Shown piece by piece: positions 1-7,819 of a stretch of 64,000 nucleotides of DNA. Under the pieces are notes generated by a model, which saw only the letters and a program-made list of their open reading frames with translations, had not been told where the DNA came from and searched no databases. The stretch is from Arsenicibacter rosenii (GTDB lineage Bacteria > Bacteroidota > Bacteroidia > Cytophagales > Spirosomataceae), in contig NZ_MORL01000017.1 in the NCBI RefSeq assembly GCF_001870735.1, positions 49,981-113,980 of the forward strand. Reading direction: 5' to 3'. The first letter of the stretch is position 1. Every line of letters starts with the position of its first letter. Both the position numbers and the translations under genes were made by a program.

Positions 1-1
1 C

Positions 2-550
2 CGTGTGGCCGGGGTAATGGTGACGGGTTCGGGTACCAGCGCTACGGTTCAGATTCGCGGGGCGGCTAACTTTCAGGGGGCTATTGAGCCCTTGTTTCTG
101 ATGGATGGTATGCCGGTCGACAAAGAAACGGCCCTGACGATTTCGGTGCAGGATGTAGAAGCCGTAGATGTGATCAAAGGCGCTTCGACCGCGATGTATG
201 GTTCCCGCGGGGCCGGTGGTGTTATTGCCATTCTGCTGAAGCGGGGAGGCAGTGGTACCGTCAACACAAACTATACGCCAATGGGTACGTTGCTGGCCAA
301 AATTCCGGGTTTCCAGCCACGGCGGGAGTTTTATGCGCCCCGTTACGATGTCAGTAAGCCGGAGCACGTCCGGCCTGATCACCGCGCAACCCTGCACTGG
401 CAGCCGATGATTACAGTCGGTGAAAGCGGCAAATCGTCGGTTTCGTTCTTTGCCTCAGATGCACTGACCCGGTTGCGGATCGTGACCGAAGGGGCAGCGG
501 TCAATGGGATGCCGGGCAGCAGCCGTGAGTTTGTGGAAGTTAAGCGATAG
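2..550 (+). CDS. C-terminal end of MG2-type protein with TonB plug domain (partial)
   Basis: The reading frame is open from base 2, so the gene starts outside the window and only its last ~182 residues are seen. The segment carries a TonB-receptor plug-like domain (FLMDGMPVD, then VEAVDVIKGASTAMYGSRGAGGVI), as in SusC-like receptors, but no beta-barrel follows. Instead the protein ends about 100 residues later with a beta-rich tail (HRATLHWQPMITVGESGKSSVSFF). That layout matches a known Bacteroidota family with alpha-2-macroglobulin-like MG2 domains at the N-terminus and a plug domain at the C-terminus; the N-terminal part is inferred. Probably outer-membrane or periplasmic, function uncertain. 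A family A hairpin follows the stop codon. Confidence 0.7.
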   Translation, partial: RVAGVMVTGSGTSATVQIRGAANFQGAIEPLFLMDGMPVDKETALTISVQDVEAVDVIKGASTAMYGSRGAGGVIAILLKRGGSGTVNTNYTPMGTLLAKIPGFQPRREFYAPRYDVSKPEHVRPDHRATLHWQPMITVGESGKSSVSFFASDALTRLRIVTEGAAVNGMPGSSREFVEVKR

Positions 551-598
551 GACTATAGTGGTGGCACCACCAGGTGTTCCTGTTCAGTCGAGTTGGTG

Positions 599-648
599 AG
601 TGGTGGCACGACCGCCAGGCGGCCCTGTTAAAGTCGTGCCACCACTTT
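599..648. repeat. Dispersed hairpin repeat family A, copy 1 (diverged)
   Basis: The left arm AGTGGTGGCACGAC (599-612) pairs with GTCGTGCCACCACT (633-646) across a 20-base loop. The other three copies have a 3-base loop. A partial extra copy of the left arm, AGTGGTGGCACCAC, lies at 557-570. The element sits between the stop codons of two convergent genes and could end transcription from both sides. Confidence 0.8.
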
Positions 649-651
649 ACG

Positions 652-2910
652 TTAAAACTGCTTCAGATAGCTCAGTTTGGCAATGACATTTTGCTCCTGC
701 TGGCGGGTAAGGTTGTTGAAGCCCCGGCGGTTGAACACCAGGTAGAGGAATGAAAGCGGACGATACTCCCACGCTAACCGGATGTTGTACGTGTCCCGAA
801 GCCCTCCGTTCGGATTGGCTGTGCTGTTTTTCTGGTAAAACCCGATTAACTGCAACCGCGGATTGAGTGCCATCCGGCCTTCAATCGAGTACAGGTCGAC
901 GGTTGTGGTTGTCTTTGATTCGCCTACATCGCGGAAGCGGTTTGAGACATAACGGCCCGTCAGGGCAATGTTCGGAATCGGGGAGTAACGCACCGAGAAA
1001 TCGTAGGTACCCAGGGCACCATTGTAATAACGTCCACCCTCATAATTCAGCGACGACGACACCTTGCGGGACGGATTGGTGGCGGCATAAACCTGATAGC
1101 GGGTATAGCGGTAGGTACCCGGCTGAATGATTACCCCGAGCGGGTCAAACACTTCCGTCAGGTACTGATAGGTCGGGTTGACCAGAATCCCGAAATAGCC
1201 GCCGCGCTGGAAATTAAACCAGATCGGGTTGATGCTGATTACGCTTTCAATCAGCCGGCCGGTCGAGGCCTGGTGATAAAACTCCGTCATAATGCCCGGT
1301 TCAAACGCGCGGATTACTTTCTTAAAGGGTATCCACTTCCCACGGTTATAAAAGAAAACGCCGGGAGTCGTGGCTATCACATCGCTCCGCGACACAAAGC
1401 CGACAGAGGGATTAAAATCCTTTGTGACAACAGACTGCGTCCACCAGAATTTCCACTGGTTTGAGGTATAGTAATACTGTGCATAACCGGCCATACCGCG
1501 CTGTTTCCCGTCGGTTGAGGCCGATTGAATGAGCATGGTGCTTAGGGAATGAGATTCGTTGAAGCGGAAAAAACCATCGACCGCGCCCACTACCGACGTA
1601 GTGCCTTGCCGGATGGAATCTTTGCCAACAGCCAGGTCTGTTTCCTGACGAATGGTGAACAAAGCCCCTAGCCGGTTCTGGGCTCCGAAGTTCTGCGAAT
1701 AGCGGCCGACGGCAAAGTTGGTAGCCGGGGATGAGCCGTTTGCCCGCTGGCGCATCACAATACCCCCGACGTTCCGTTTCAGCGACCGGTATACCAGCCG
1801 GGCACCGGCATCAATCGGGATGGGGTTGCCAAAATCATCGAGACCAATACGGCGGCTGAAAAACGGCTGAATCCGCATTGACCCGCCCGACATATCTTCG
1901 GTTGGCCCTACGCCGGTGCCGAACAAACTTGCATTCTCCAGAAAAAACTGGCGGCGTTCGGGGAAAAAGACCGAAAACCGGGTCACATTATTGACCTGCC
2001 GGTCGGCGTCGGCCTGTGCAAAATCGGTATTGAAGGTAAGATCGAGGACCGTATTCGGATTGATCGCCCATTTTGCCTCACCGCCGAGTTTGACCGAGCT
2101 ACCCGACACATCGGGCGAGCCTTCCTGGGTTTTGTGGTTAAACGACGTCAGGATATACGGCTGAAACCGGATGTTTGCCGTTGGGGGCGGCGGTTGCAGA
2201 CCGGTAATCCGGCCGGCATAGTCCATACGGTAAGCGGAGAACGACCGGGGATACCGCGACCAGCTGGTCAGTTCGTTGGTCATGCGCCGGTTCCGGAAAA
2301 AATTGATACCCCACGACTGGGTGCTATCCGCTGATTTCGGATACCGCAGCGTTTGCCACGGAATGGCCATTTCGGCCACCCAGCCGGAGTCGGTGCGGCT
2401 TGTCCGGACGCGCCAGAGCCCGTCCCAGTCGGTGTCATAAAGCAGATCGTCGAACGAGAGCAGATCGCGCTGGGTGCCGTAAGGATTCGTTGCCATGATC
2501 ATGGCGTTGCGGCGGTCGTTGAAACCGTCGATGGCAATGCCGAAGTGATCGTGGGTCCGGACGTTAAAATCGCGTTTGAAATCCGTAATCCGCAGGCTTT
2601 TCCGGCCCAGCGAATCCCGGCAGAACGCACCGATGTACAGAAAATGCCGGTTGAACAGCACGCGGACCTCTGTATCGTGGGTCGCAGTGTTTCCCTGAAA
2701 CGGCTCAATCATGATAAAGTTGCGCACGGGCGCGGCCTGCTGCCAGGCCCCTTCATCCAGCTTACCGTCGATACGGAGGTTGGTACTGATGCCCTGCGCG
2801 GTCAGCGTGCGTTTTACCGAGTCTGGTTTAAATATGGTGGCATCCTGAGCGAACACGCTTACACCAGTCAGTAAAACAAAGAGAAAGGTGGTAAGTAAAC
2901 GAAAATGCAT
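652..2910 (-). CDS. DUF5916 outer-membrane protein with CBM9-like N-terminal domain
   Basis: The 752-residue protein begins with a signal peptide ending near VFAQ (residues 1-21). Residues ~40-220 form a CBM9-like carbohydrate-binding fold (IDGKLDEGAWQQA, then VRVLFNRHFLYIGAFCRDS and GWVAEMAIPWQTLRYP), the usual start of this family. The rest is the DUF5916 region, rich in amphipathic beta strands and ending in phenylalanine, as in outer-membrane barrels. The family is common in Bacteroidota; its substrate is not known, though the N-terminal domain suggests a glycan. A TAAATTTG box lies 22 bases upstream of the start on this strand. Confidence 0.88.
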   Translation of the reverse strand: MHFRLLTTFLFVLLTGVSVFAQDATIFKPDSVKRTLTAQGISTNLRIDGKLDEGAWQQAAPVRNFIMIEPFQGNTATHDTEVRVLFNRHFLYIGAFCRDSLGRKSLRITDFKRDFNVRTHDHFGIAIDGFNDRRNAMIMATNPYGTQRDLLSFDDLLYDTDWDGLWRVRTSRTDSGWVAEMAIPWQTLRYPKSADSTQSWGINFFRNRRMTNELTSWSRYPRSFSAYRMDYAGRITGLQPPPPTANIRFQPYILTSFNHKTQEGSPDVSGSSVKLGGEAKWAINPNTVLDLTFNTDFAQADADRQVNNVTRFSVFFPERRQFFLENASLFGTGVGPTEDMSGGSMRIQPFFSRRIGLDDFGNPIPIDAGARLVYRSLKRNVGGIVMRQRANGSSPATNFAVGRYSQNFGAQNRLGALFTIRQETDLAVGKDSIRQGTTSVVGAVDGFFRFNESHSLSTMLIQSASTDGKQRGMAGYAQYYYTSNQWKFWWTQSVVTKDFNPSVGFVSRSDVIATTPGVFFYNRGKWIPFKKVIRAFEPGIMTEFYHQASTGRLIESVISINPIWFNFQRGGYFGILVNPTYQYLTEVFDPLGVIIQPGTYRYTRYQVYAATNPSRKVSSSLNYEGGRYYNGALGTYDFSVRYSPIPNIALTGRYVSNRFRDVGESKTTTTVDLYSIEGRMALNPRLQLIGFYQKNSTANPNGGLRDTYNIRLAWEYRPLSFLYLVFNRRGFNNLTRQQEQNVIAKLSYLKQF

Positions 2911-2931
2911 GGTAGGTTAACGAATAACCCG

Positions 2932-2939
2932 CAAATTTA
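2932..2939 (-). promoter_or_regulatory. Candidate -7 element of the DUF5916 gene
   Basis: The minus strand reads TAAATTTG, a full match to the Bacteroidota -7 consensus TAnnTTTG. No clear TTG is seen at the expected -33 distance, so the call rests on one box and its position 22 bases before the ATG. Confidence 0.45.
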
Positions 2940-3096
2940 CAGTCAGATACGTGCCTTCGAAAATAATACTTGATGAGTGGTTATAGAAAGTTTATGAGCA
3001 GGTAATGCCTGAATGCGCCGGAATGCTATATTCGTTTCAGGAAAAATGGCATCGTTTTTATTTCTGTTTTCCGGATAACGTTTATAAGCATAGCGT

Positions 3097-3657
3097 ATGA
3101 AACCGAGTGTCTTATTGATCACTTTATTGGGGCTCCTTTTAGGAGGAGGTGCTGTACGGGGGCAGAATTTTACCGCTCCGGCTTCTTTTAGCTTCTCGCA
3201 TACGGGCGGTAATCCGGCCTATACAACCCGGTATATACTGGTTAATACGCAGACAAATATCATTTCCTACGCATCTGTCCAGCCCGGTTTCAGTAACGTG
3301 GCTGCCGGAACGTACCTTTTATATGGGATCAGTTATGACCAGGCTGGTGTAGCGCCTGTCCTGACTCCGGCTGCCAGTTTCAGCACTATTGGCGGCACCT
3401 GTGTTGGGTTCTCTTCCTCGCTGCTCGTACGGGTCAGTCCCGGAAACGGCTGCTCCATGATGTACACGCTGAAGTCAGGCAACTGGAATGACATCAGTGT
3501 GTGGTCGTGCGGGCGGCTGCCGACAGCAACGGACATTGTGACCATTAAGCCCGGACATGCCATTCTGCTGAACGTTAACGGAACGGCCAAAGGCGTGGTA
3601 TACGAAGGAGGGAAGCTTACCATACCGGTAAATACAAAGTTAACGATCAACGGCTAG
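3097..3657 (+). CDS. Small secreted protein related to Bacteroidota surface adhesins
   Basis: This 186-residue protein has a signal peptide (MKPSVLLITLLGLLLGGGAVRG). The middle (residues ~23-115) is a beta-rich segment with SYDQAGVAPVLTP and IGGTCVGFSSSL. The C-terminal ~60 residues (SGNWNDISVWSCGRLP, then TDIVTIKPGHAI) match the motif that opens beta-helix or beta-sandwich modules in large secreted Bacteroidota proteins. It stops at ING with no type IX sorting domain. It may be a free-standing module or a remnant of a larger adhesin; no frameshifted continuation is visible downstream. The exact role is unknown. Confidence 0.6.
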   Translation: MKPSVLLITLLGLLLGGGAVRGQNFTAPASFSFSHTGGNPAYTTRYILVNTQTNIISYASVQPGFSNVAAGTYLLYGISYDQAGVAPVLTPAASFSTIGGTCVGFSSSLLVRVSPGNGCSMMYTLKSGNWNDISVWSCGRLPTATDIVTIKPGHAILLNVNGTAKGVVYEGGKLTIPVNTKLTING

Positions 3658-3662
3658 CCCTT

Positions 3663-3693
3663 GTTTGCCGACACAAACCACCCGTTTGCCGAC
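3663..3693 (+). promoter_or_regulatory. Direct-repeat operator candidate for the LytTR regulator
   Basis: GTTTGCCGAC occurs at 3663-3672 and again at 3684-3693, in the same orientation with a 21-base period, two helical turns. LytTR-domain regulators bind pairs of ~9-base direct repeats at about this spacing (established for AgrA-type proteins). The pair lies 54 bases upstream of the kinase-LytTR operon and suggests autoregulation. A short inverted repeat, ATGTAC (3708-3713) / GTACAT (3721-3726), follows. Confidence 0.5.
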
Positions 3694-3746
3694 TAAATTT
3701 TTGCAGGATGTACGGCTTTTGTACATTACTTCAAATCATATAGCCG

Positions 3747-4835
3747 ATGAAGCAACGGGCTCGTTTTATCATATCACACATTGGGTTTGGCCTGGCGTTT
3801 CTGGCGTTGCCCTACATTTTTGCCCCCAATGGTTTGGGACAGCTCGGGCAGATCGTATCCAATCCGCACGAACTGACAAACTTTCTGTCGTACCTGTTGA
3901 TGCTGGCCTTTTTTTATGGACATTACTACGTGCTGATTCCGCGGTTTTACTTTCAGGAGCGGCTACTGACGTATGGGCTCAGCATCGCTACCTGCTTTAT
4001 CATCATCTTTGGCTTATTGTTCTGGGTAGACCGGCGAACGGTTTTTTCACCGATGATGGAAATTACCCGCGGGCCCCGGCAAGAACACCCGCCGGGGCAC
4101 CCGTATCCGGAAATGCCGCCGCCCCGGCCTGAGAACGAGAAACAGAAGCCACCGGTCGGATTCGAATTAAGCCACTCGCTGTTTCTGTTTCTGGTAGGCG
4201 TATTCGGGTCACTCGCCCTGCAGGTGAACAATCGTCTGCGAAGAACCCAACAGGAAAAGCTGAATGCCGAACTGTCGTACCTGAAAGCGCAGATTAACCC
4301 CCATTTTCTGTTTAATACCCTGAATACTATTTATGCCCTGGCCATCGAAAAGTCGGACAGCACGCCCGAAGCCATTGTGGAGTTATCGGCGCTGATGCGG
4401 TATGTGATCCGCGATGCTCAGGGCGAGCAGGTACCGCTGGCCAGAGAACTGGAATACATCAATCATTATATTGCCCTGCAAAAGCTGCGGCTTGGCGAAA
4501 CCGTGCAGATTGAGGCTTCGGTTACCGGTACGCCTAACGGCCGGAAAATTACGCCGCTGATCCTGATATCCTTCATCGAAAATGCGTTTAAATATGGAGT
4601 CAACCCGCAGGAACGGTCACTGATCAGGATTGTGATCAATGTCGGGCAGGATAAACTGAGTATGAACGTCGCGAATAAAAAGTTACGGTTGTTTTACGAA
4701 GAAGAAATGCCGGGCGGCATCGGTGTGAAAAATACAAAAGCGCGTTTAGACCTGCTTTATCCGAACAAACATCTGCTGGTCATTACGGACACCGATACGG
4801 ACTATACCGTTGATTTAACGATTTATCTTTCATGA
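3747..4835 (+). CDS. LytS/YehU-type membrane sensor histidine kinase
   Basis: The 362-residue protein starts with about four hydrophobic segments in residues 1-150, interrupted by a proline-rich loop (GHPYPEMPPPRP, ~115-130). The kinase core follows: the His_kinase signature QINPHFLFNTLN places the phospho-accepting histidine at residue 186, and an ATPase domain carries the N-box LILISFIENAFKYG and a GGIGVKNTKARL segment. This architecture always pairs with LytTR response regulators; here the partner gene overlaps by 4 bases (ATGA), so the two are translationally coupled. The signal sensed is unknown. Confidence 0.92.
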   Translation: MKQRARFIISHIGFGLAFLALPYIFAPNGLGQLGQIVSNPHELTNFLSYLLMLAFFYGHYYVLIPRFYFQERLLTYGLSIATCFIIIFGLLFWVDRRTVFSPMMEITRGPRQEHPPGHPYPEMPPPRPENEKQKPPVGFELSHSLFLFLVGVFGSLALQVNNRLRRTQQEKLNAELSYLKAQINPHFLFNTLNTIYALAIEKSDSTPEAIVELSALMRYVIRDAQGEQVPLARELEYINHYIALQKLRLGETVQIEASVTGTPNGRKITPLILISFIENAFKYGVNPQERSLIRIVINVGQDKLSMNVANKKLRLFYEEEMPGGIGVKNTKARLDLLYPNKHLLVITDTDTDYTVDLTIYLS

Positions 4836-5551
4836 TACGTGCCATTGCCCTTGATGACGAACCACCTGCCCTTCGTCTGCTGACCCATTTCTGTAGCCTG
4901 ACCGATACCATTGAGCTGGTAGAGACGTTTACCCGGACAGACGACGCACTGGCTTACCTGCGGGCGCATCCGGTCGACTTGCTGTTTCTGGACATCAACA
5001 TGCCGGCCATGTCAGGTATTGATTTCCATCAGGCGGCCCGGCAGCAGGAGGGGCTTAGTCAGCTGATGGTCATTTTTACCACTGCCTACGCCGAATATGC
5101 CGTAGAAGGCTTTAACCTCAATGCCGTGGATTACCTGCTGAAACCGTTCACCCGCGACCGTTTTCTACAGGCCGTACAAAAAGCCGTCGACTACCATGAA
5201 CTGATTCACCGTGCGGCGTCACCGAAAACGGCTTACCTCTACATACGTGCTGATTACCGGATGCACAAAATCCCGCTTGATGAAATTCTGTTCATTGAAG
5301 GGCTCGACGACTACCTGAAGGTGCACCTTCAGGGCAGCCGGCCGATTGTCGCCCGGATGACCATGAAAGCAATGACGCAGAAACTGGAAGAGACAGAAGG
5401 GGCTGAAGGACAGTTTATCCGGGTACACCGGTCGTATATCGTACCTTTTCACCGGATCGACGGTGTCCGCAACCGGATTATTAGCCTGGGTGGTGAAGAA
5501 ATACCAATCGGAGCGAGTTACGAAACCGAATTTTTTAAACGCTTTTCCTGA
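4832..5551 (+). CDS. LytTR-family response regulator
   Basis: Residues 1-120 form a receiver domain with the acidic pair DDE at 8-10, phospho-acceptor Asp54 in LLFLDINMP, and the conserved lysine in DYLLKPF. Residues ~140-239 form a LytTR DNA-binding domain (YKMHKIPL-like strand, ILFIEGLDDYLKVHL, FIRVHRSYIVPFHRIDGV). The start overlaps the kinase stop by 4 bases. Likely output is activation or repression from direct-repeat sites such as the one at 3663-3693. Other targets are not evident nearby. Confidence 0.93.
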   Translation: MIRAIALDDEPPALRLLTHFCSLTDTIELVETFTRTDDALAYLRAHPVDLLFLDINMPAMSGIDFHQAARQQEGLSQLMVIFTTAYAEYAVEGFNLNAVDYLLKPFTRDRFLQAVQKAVDYHELIHRAASPKTAYLYIRADYRMHKIPLDEILFIEGLDDYLKVHLQGSRPIVARMTMKAMTQKLEETEGAEGQFIRVHRSYIVPFHRIDGVRNRIISLGGEEIPIGASYETEFFKRFS

Positions 5552-5638
5552 TTTTTACGACAGCAGTACCAGATTAACCGGATTTTCCGAATATTGCGCC
5601 TGACGCGAATTAATCGTTTAATTCTGTACATCCTGTCT

Positions 5639-6289
5639 ATGAACCCACGTGTTAAAATCTGCTGTATCAGCAGTATCGATGAAGCCGGAACGGCCGTGTC
5701 GCATGGAGCTGCGGCACTGGGGCTGGTCGGCCATATGCCAAGCGGCCCGGGCGTCATTGACGATGACCTGATCCGGGACATCGTCCGGACCGTGCCGCCC
5801 CCCATCGCCACTTTTCTGCTGACCAGTGAAGTTTCGGCTCCTGCCATTATTGCGCACCACCGGAAAGTGCAGACCAATACCATCCAGCTTGTGGATGCCC
5901 TCAGCGAAGGGACGTATGCAGACATACGCGCGGCACTCCCGACAGTCAAGCTCGTACAGGTAATTCACGTGCTGGATGAGGCGACAATCGACGAGGCACT
6001 GGCCGCTGCTGACCATGTCGACGCCTTGCTGCTCGACTCCGGCAACCCGAATCTGGCCGTCAAAGTACTTGGAGGAACCGGCCGGGCACACGACTGGAGC
6101 ATTAGCCGGCGGATTGTGGCACAGAGCCGCGTGCCGGTGTTTCTGGCTGGTGGCCTGAACGCCGGTAATGTTCGTGCGGCCATAGAGAGCGTTCAGCCGT
6201 TTGGCCTTGATTTGTGCAGCAGTGTCCGGACAAACGGTAAACTGGACCCGGAAAAACTGGAGCACTTCTTCCGGGCCGTGGAGGGGTAG
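5639..6289 (+). CDS. Phosphoribosylanthranilate isomerase-like protein (orphan TrpF homologue)
   Basis: The frame can be read from a TTG at 5594, but the ATG at 5639 gives MNPRVKICC, the normal TrpF beginning, so it is preferred (216 residues). TrpF converts phosphoribosylanthranilate to CdRP in tryptophan synthesis with a general-base cysteine and a general-acid aspartate. Here the N-terminal VKICG motif reads VKICC (Cys8 kept, glycine replaced by Cys9), the aspartate is kept as Asp133 in LLLDS, and the phosphate loops GGTGRAHDW and LAGGLNAGNV are present. No other trp genes are near, so a different role is possible. The stop is one base from the stop of the convergent gene. Confidence 0.75.
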   Translation: MNPRVKICCISSIDEAGTAVSHGAAALGLVGHMPSGPGVIDDDLIRDIVRTVPPPIATFLLTSEVSAPAIIAHHRKVQTNTIQLVDALSEGTYADIRAALPTVKLVQVIHVLDEATIDEALAAADHVDALLLDSGNPNLAVKVLGGTGRAHDWSISRRIVAQSRVPVFLAGGLNAGNVRAAIESVQPFGLDLCSSVRTNGKLDPEKLEHFFRAVEG

Positions 6290-6290
6290 G

Positions 6291-7385
6291 TCAGGGTTTC
6301 ACCAGACCGCCTGCCAGCTGGCTCAGCGGAATCGGGATCTGGATTTCGCCCATAGCATACGGCCCGATTTCGTAGGGCGTATAGCAGAACGTCAGCGTGG
6401 TACCGGTCAGGTAAAAATTGCTGTTAGGCTTAATCGAATTATCGAAGAGACCGGCCTGCTGCAAGGTCTCCGACGATTTTACAGCGTACTGCTTCCTGAA
6501 ATTAGCGGCCAGCAGTGCCGGTAATTTCTGCCTGCCAACCGGTGTCAGAATATCTGCGAGCGAAACAACCTTACCGGTTTTGAGGTCAACGGTTGTGTAA
6601 TCGGTACCATAGTTGCCGTGCGCTCCACCGGTGTATTCATACGAAGACAAGGCCAGTACCGCATACTGATCCGACCAGTAGACCAGCTGCAGGTTCGACT
6701 GCGACGACAGGCTGTATTGTCCGACTGATTCAAGCAATTCCTTCTGTGAGACACCTGCGTTTTCTTTGACGTAGGCGGCCAGATATGCCTTCCGGCGTTG
6801 CAGAAACACATTACCCGGCGTTGCTCCTGCGGGTATTTTTAATTTTTTACGGATCACACCGGTCAGTGCCTCCTGACCGGTAGCCATGCGTTCGGTAGGC
6901 CAGATCGTTCCTTCCAGATAATCGGCGGCGGGCACTTCGGCCTTGCCTTTGTTTTCAATGAGCTTCTTCGAGCCTTCGGTAAAAATATAGACAAACTGAT
7001 CGGATTTGGCGGCATTAGCCTGGAGGGTAAAGGAAAGCCCCGACTGTTTGGCGTTGTTAGTCCATTTGCCCTGAAACTGTCCGGCTTTCCAGATACCGTC
7101 AAACGCTTCATCGATGGCGGTTCCCAGATACGCGTCCAGATGCAGAGAGTCTTTACTCACCGTTCCGCGGCAGGAGATAGGCTGTTGTTGCTTCTGATAA
7201 TAATAATAGCCCGATACCTTATCCCCATATTGGTGCAGGTGCATAATGATGGGCACCGTTCCGATAGTGCCGCTGAAATAGGTATACCGGCTGGCGGCAG
7301 GCTGGGCTACAAGTGAACGAAACAGGCCCGCAATAAAGAGACACGCAACTAAATGACAGGTTTTACGAGTGAATAAACCGCGCAT
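6291..7385 (-). CDS. Secreted DUF3298 (RsiV-like) domain protein
   Basis: The 364-residue protein has an N-terminal signal peptide (LVACLFIAGLFRSLVAQ). Residues ~160-360 carry the PdaC/RsiV-type DUF4163 plus DUF3298 layout, recognised by TGGAHGNYGTDYTTVDLKTG, followed by LADILTPVGRQKL and an acidic-to-aromatic tail (YTPYEIGPYAMG). The first half resembles beta-sandwich domains common in Bacteroidota secreted proteins. RsiV uses this fold to bind lysozyme, but that activity cannot be assumed here. Divergent from SusC 1; a candidate TAGCTTTG box lies at 7415-7422 on the minus strand. Confidence 0.75.
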   Translation of the reverse strand: MRGLFTRKTCHLVACLFIAGLFRSLVAQPAASRYTYFSGTIGTVPIIMHLHQYGDKVSGYYYYQKQQQPISCRGTVSKDSLHLDAYLGTAIDEAFDGIWKAGQFQGKWTNNAKQSGLSFTLQANAAKSDQFVYIFTEGSKKLIENKGKAEVPAADYLEGTIWPTERMATGQEALTGVIRKKLKIPAGATPGNVFLQRRKAYLAAYVKENAGVSQKELLESVGQYSLSSQSNLQLVYWSDQYAVLALSSYEYTGGAHGNYGTDYTTVDLKTGKVVSLADILTPVGRQKLPALLAANFRKQYAVKSSETLQQAGLFDNSIKPNSNFYLTGTTLTFCYTPYEIGPYAMGEIQIPIPLSQLAGGLVKP

Positions 7386-7730
7386 AAATTGATACGAGAG
7401 ATCTGAAAGGTGAACAAAGCTAGCGGTAATCCGGGAAAAAGATACAGGTAGTACGCCGTTAGCTGATTGTTAACGTACAGATAACAAAAAATGGTTTGCT
7501 ATACCCGATAGTATACATACATGAGTGTCCATTTATTAGAAGAATATTTTGCCAGATATACTTCTTGTATAATACTATTCGATTTGTGTCTACTTTTTAG
7601 AAGATTATATGTCAAAATTAAAATTTTTAAAAATTAGCTTCATTTATTAAATTTTTTTAAATTCATGATATATTTGCGCATATTAACCCAAAAGTAACAG
7701 GTCTTGATCAAAGCAGGTAAATACGTACAG
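7386..7730. other. AT-rich divergent intergenic region upstream of SusC 1
   Basis: This gap separates the DUF3298 gene from the SusC 1 leader. It is much richer in A and T than the neighbouring genes, especially 7520-7680. It holds a short inverted repeat TATAC (7500-7504) / GTATA (7511-7515), a candidate minus-strand -7 box at 7415-7422, and the SusC -7 box at 7669-7676. No open frame, RNA gene or terminator was recognised. Confidence 0.6.
7669..7676 (+). promoter_or_regulatory. Candidate -7 element for SusCD operon 1
   Basis: TATATTTG matches the Bacteroidota -7 consensus TAnnTTTG. No TTG is seen at the usual -33 distance, only an A/T-rich run. Transcription from here would start near 7683 and give a leader of about 135 bases before the SusC start. 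Confidence 0.5.
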
Positions 7731-7805
7731 ATGCCGGTTAAGAAAAAGTTACTGATTAAGGGAATGCAGTCTGCTCAACGTACCTATAGAAGAAAGTTTA
7801 TCTAA
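7731..7805 (+). CDS. Possible 24-residue basic leader peptide before SusC 1
   Basis: An ATG at 7731 opens a 24-codon frame starting MPVKKKLLIKG and closing with TAA at 7803-7805, 14 bases before the SusC ATG. Nine of the 24 residues are Lys or Arg. It lies inside the predicted transcript leader. No strong ribosome-binding site is visible, so it may be a chance frame; a regulatory leader peptide is the alternative. Confidence 0.3.
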   Translation: MPVKKKLLIKGMQSAQRTYRRKFI

Positions 7806-7819
7806 TCTCAAAACAATTC

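Noticed and set aside
3665..4132. Plus-strand open frame overlapping the start of the LytS-type kinase
   Set aside because: The kinase frame has membrane helices and a full kinase core; the overlapping frame is an out-of-frame reading of it.
5618..6265. Minus-strand open frame opposite the TrpF-like gene
   Set aside because: It is a shadow of the TrpF frame with no recognisable motif.
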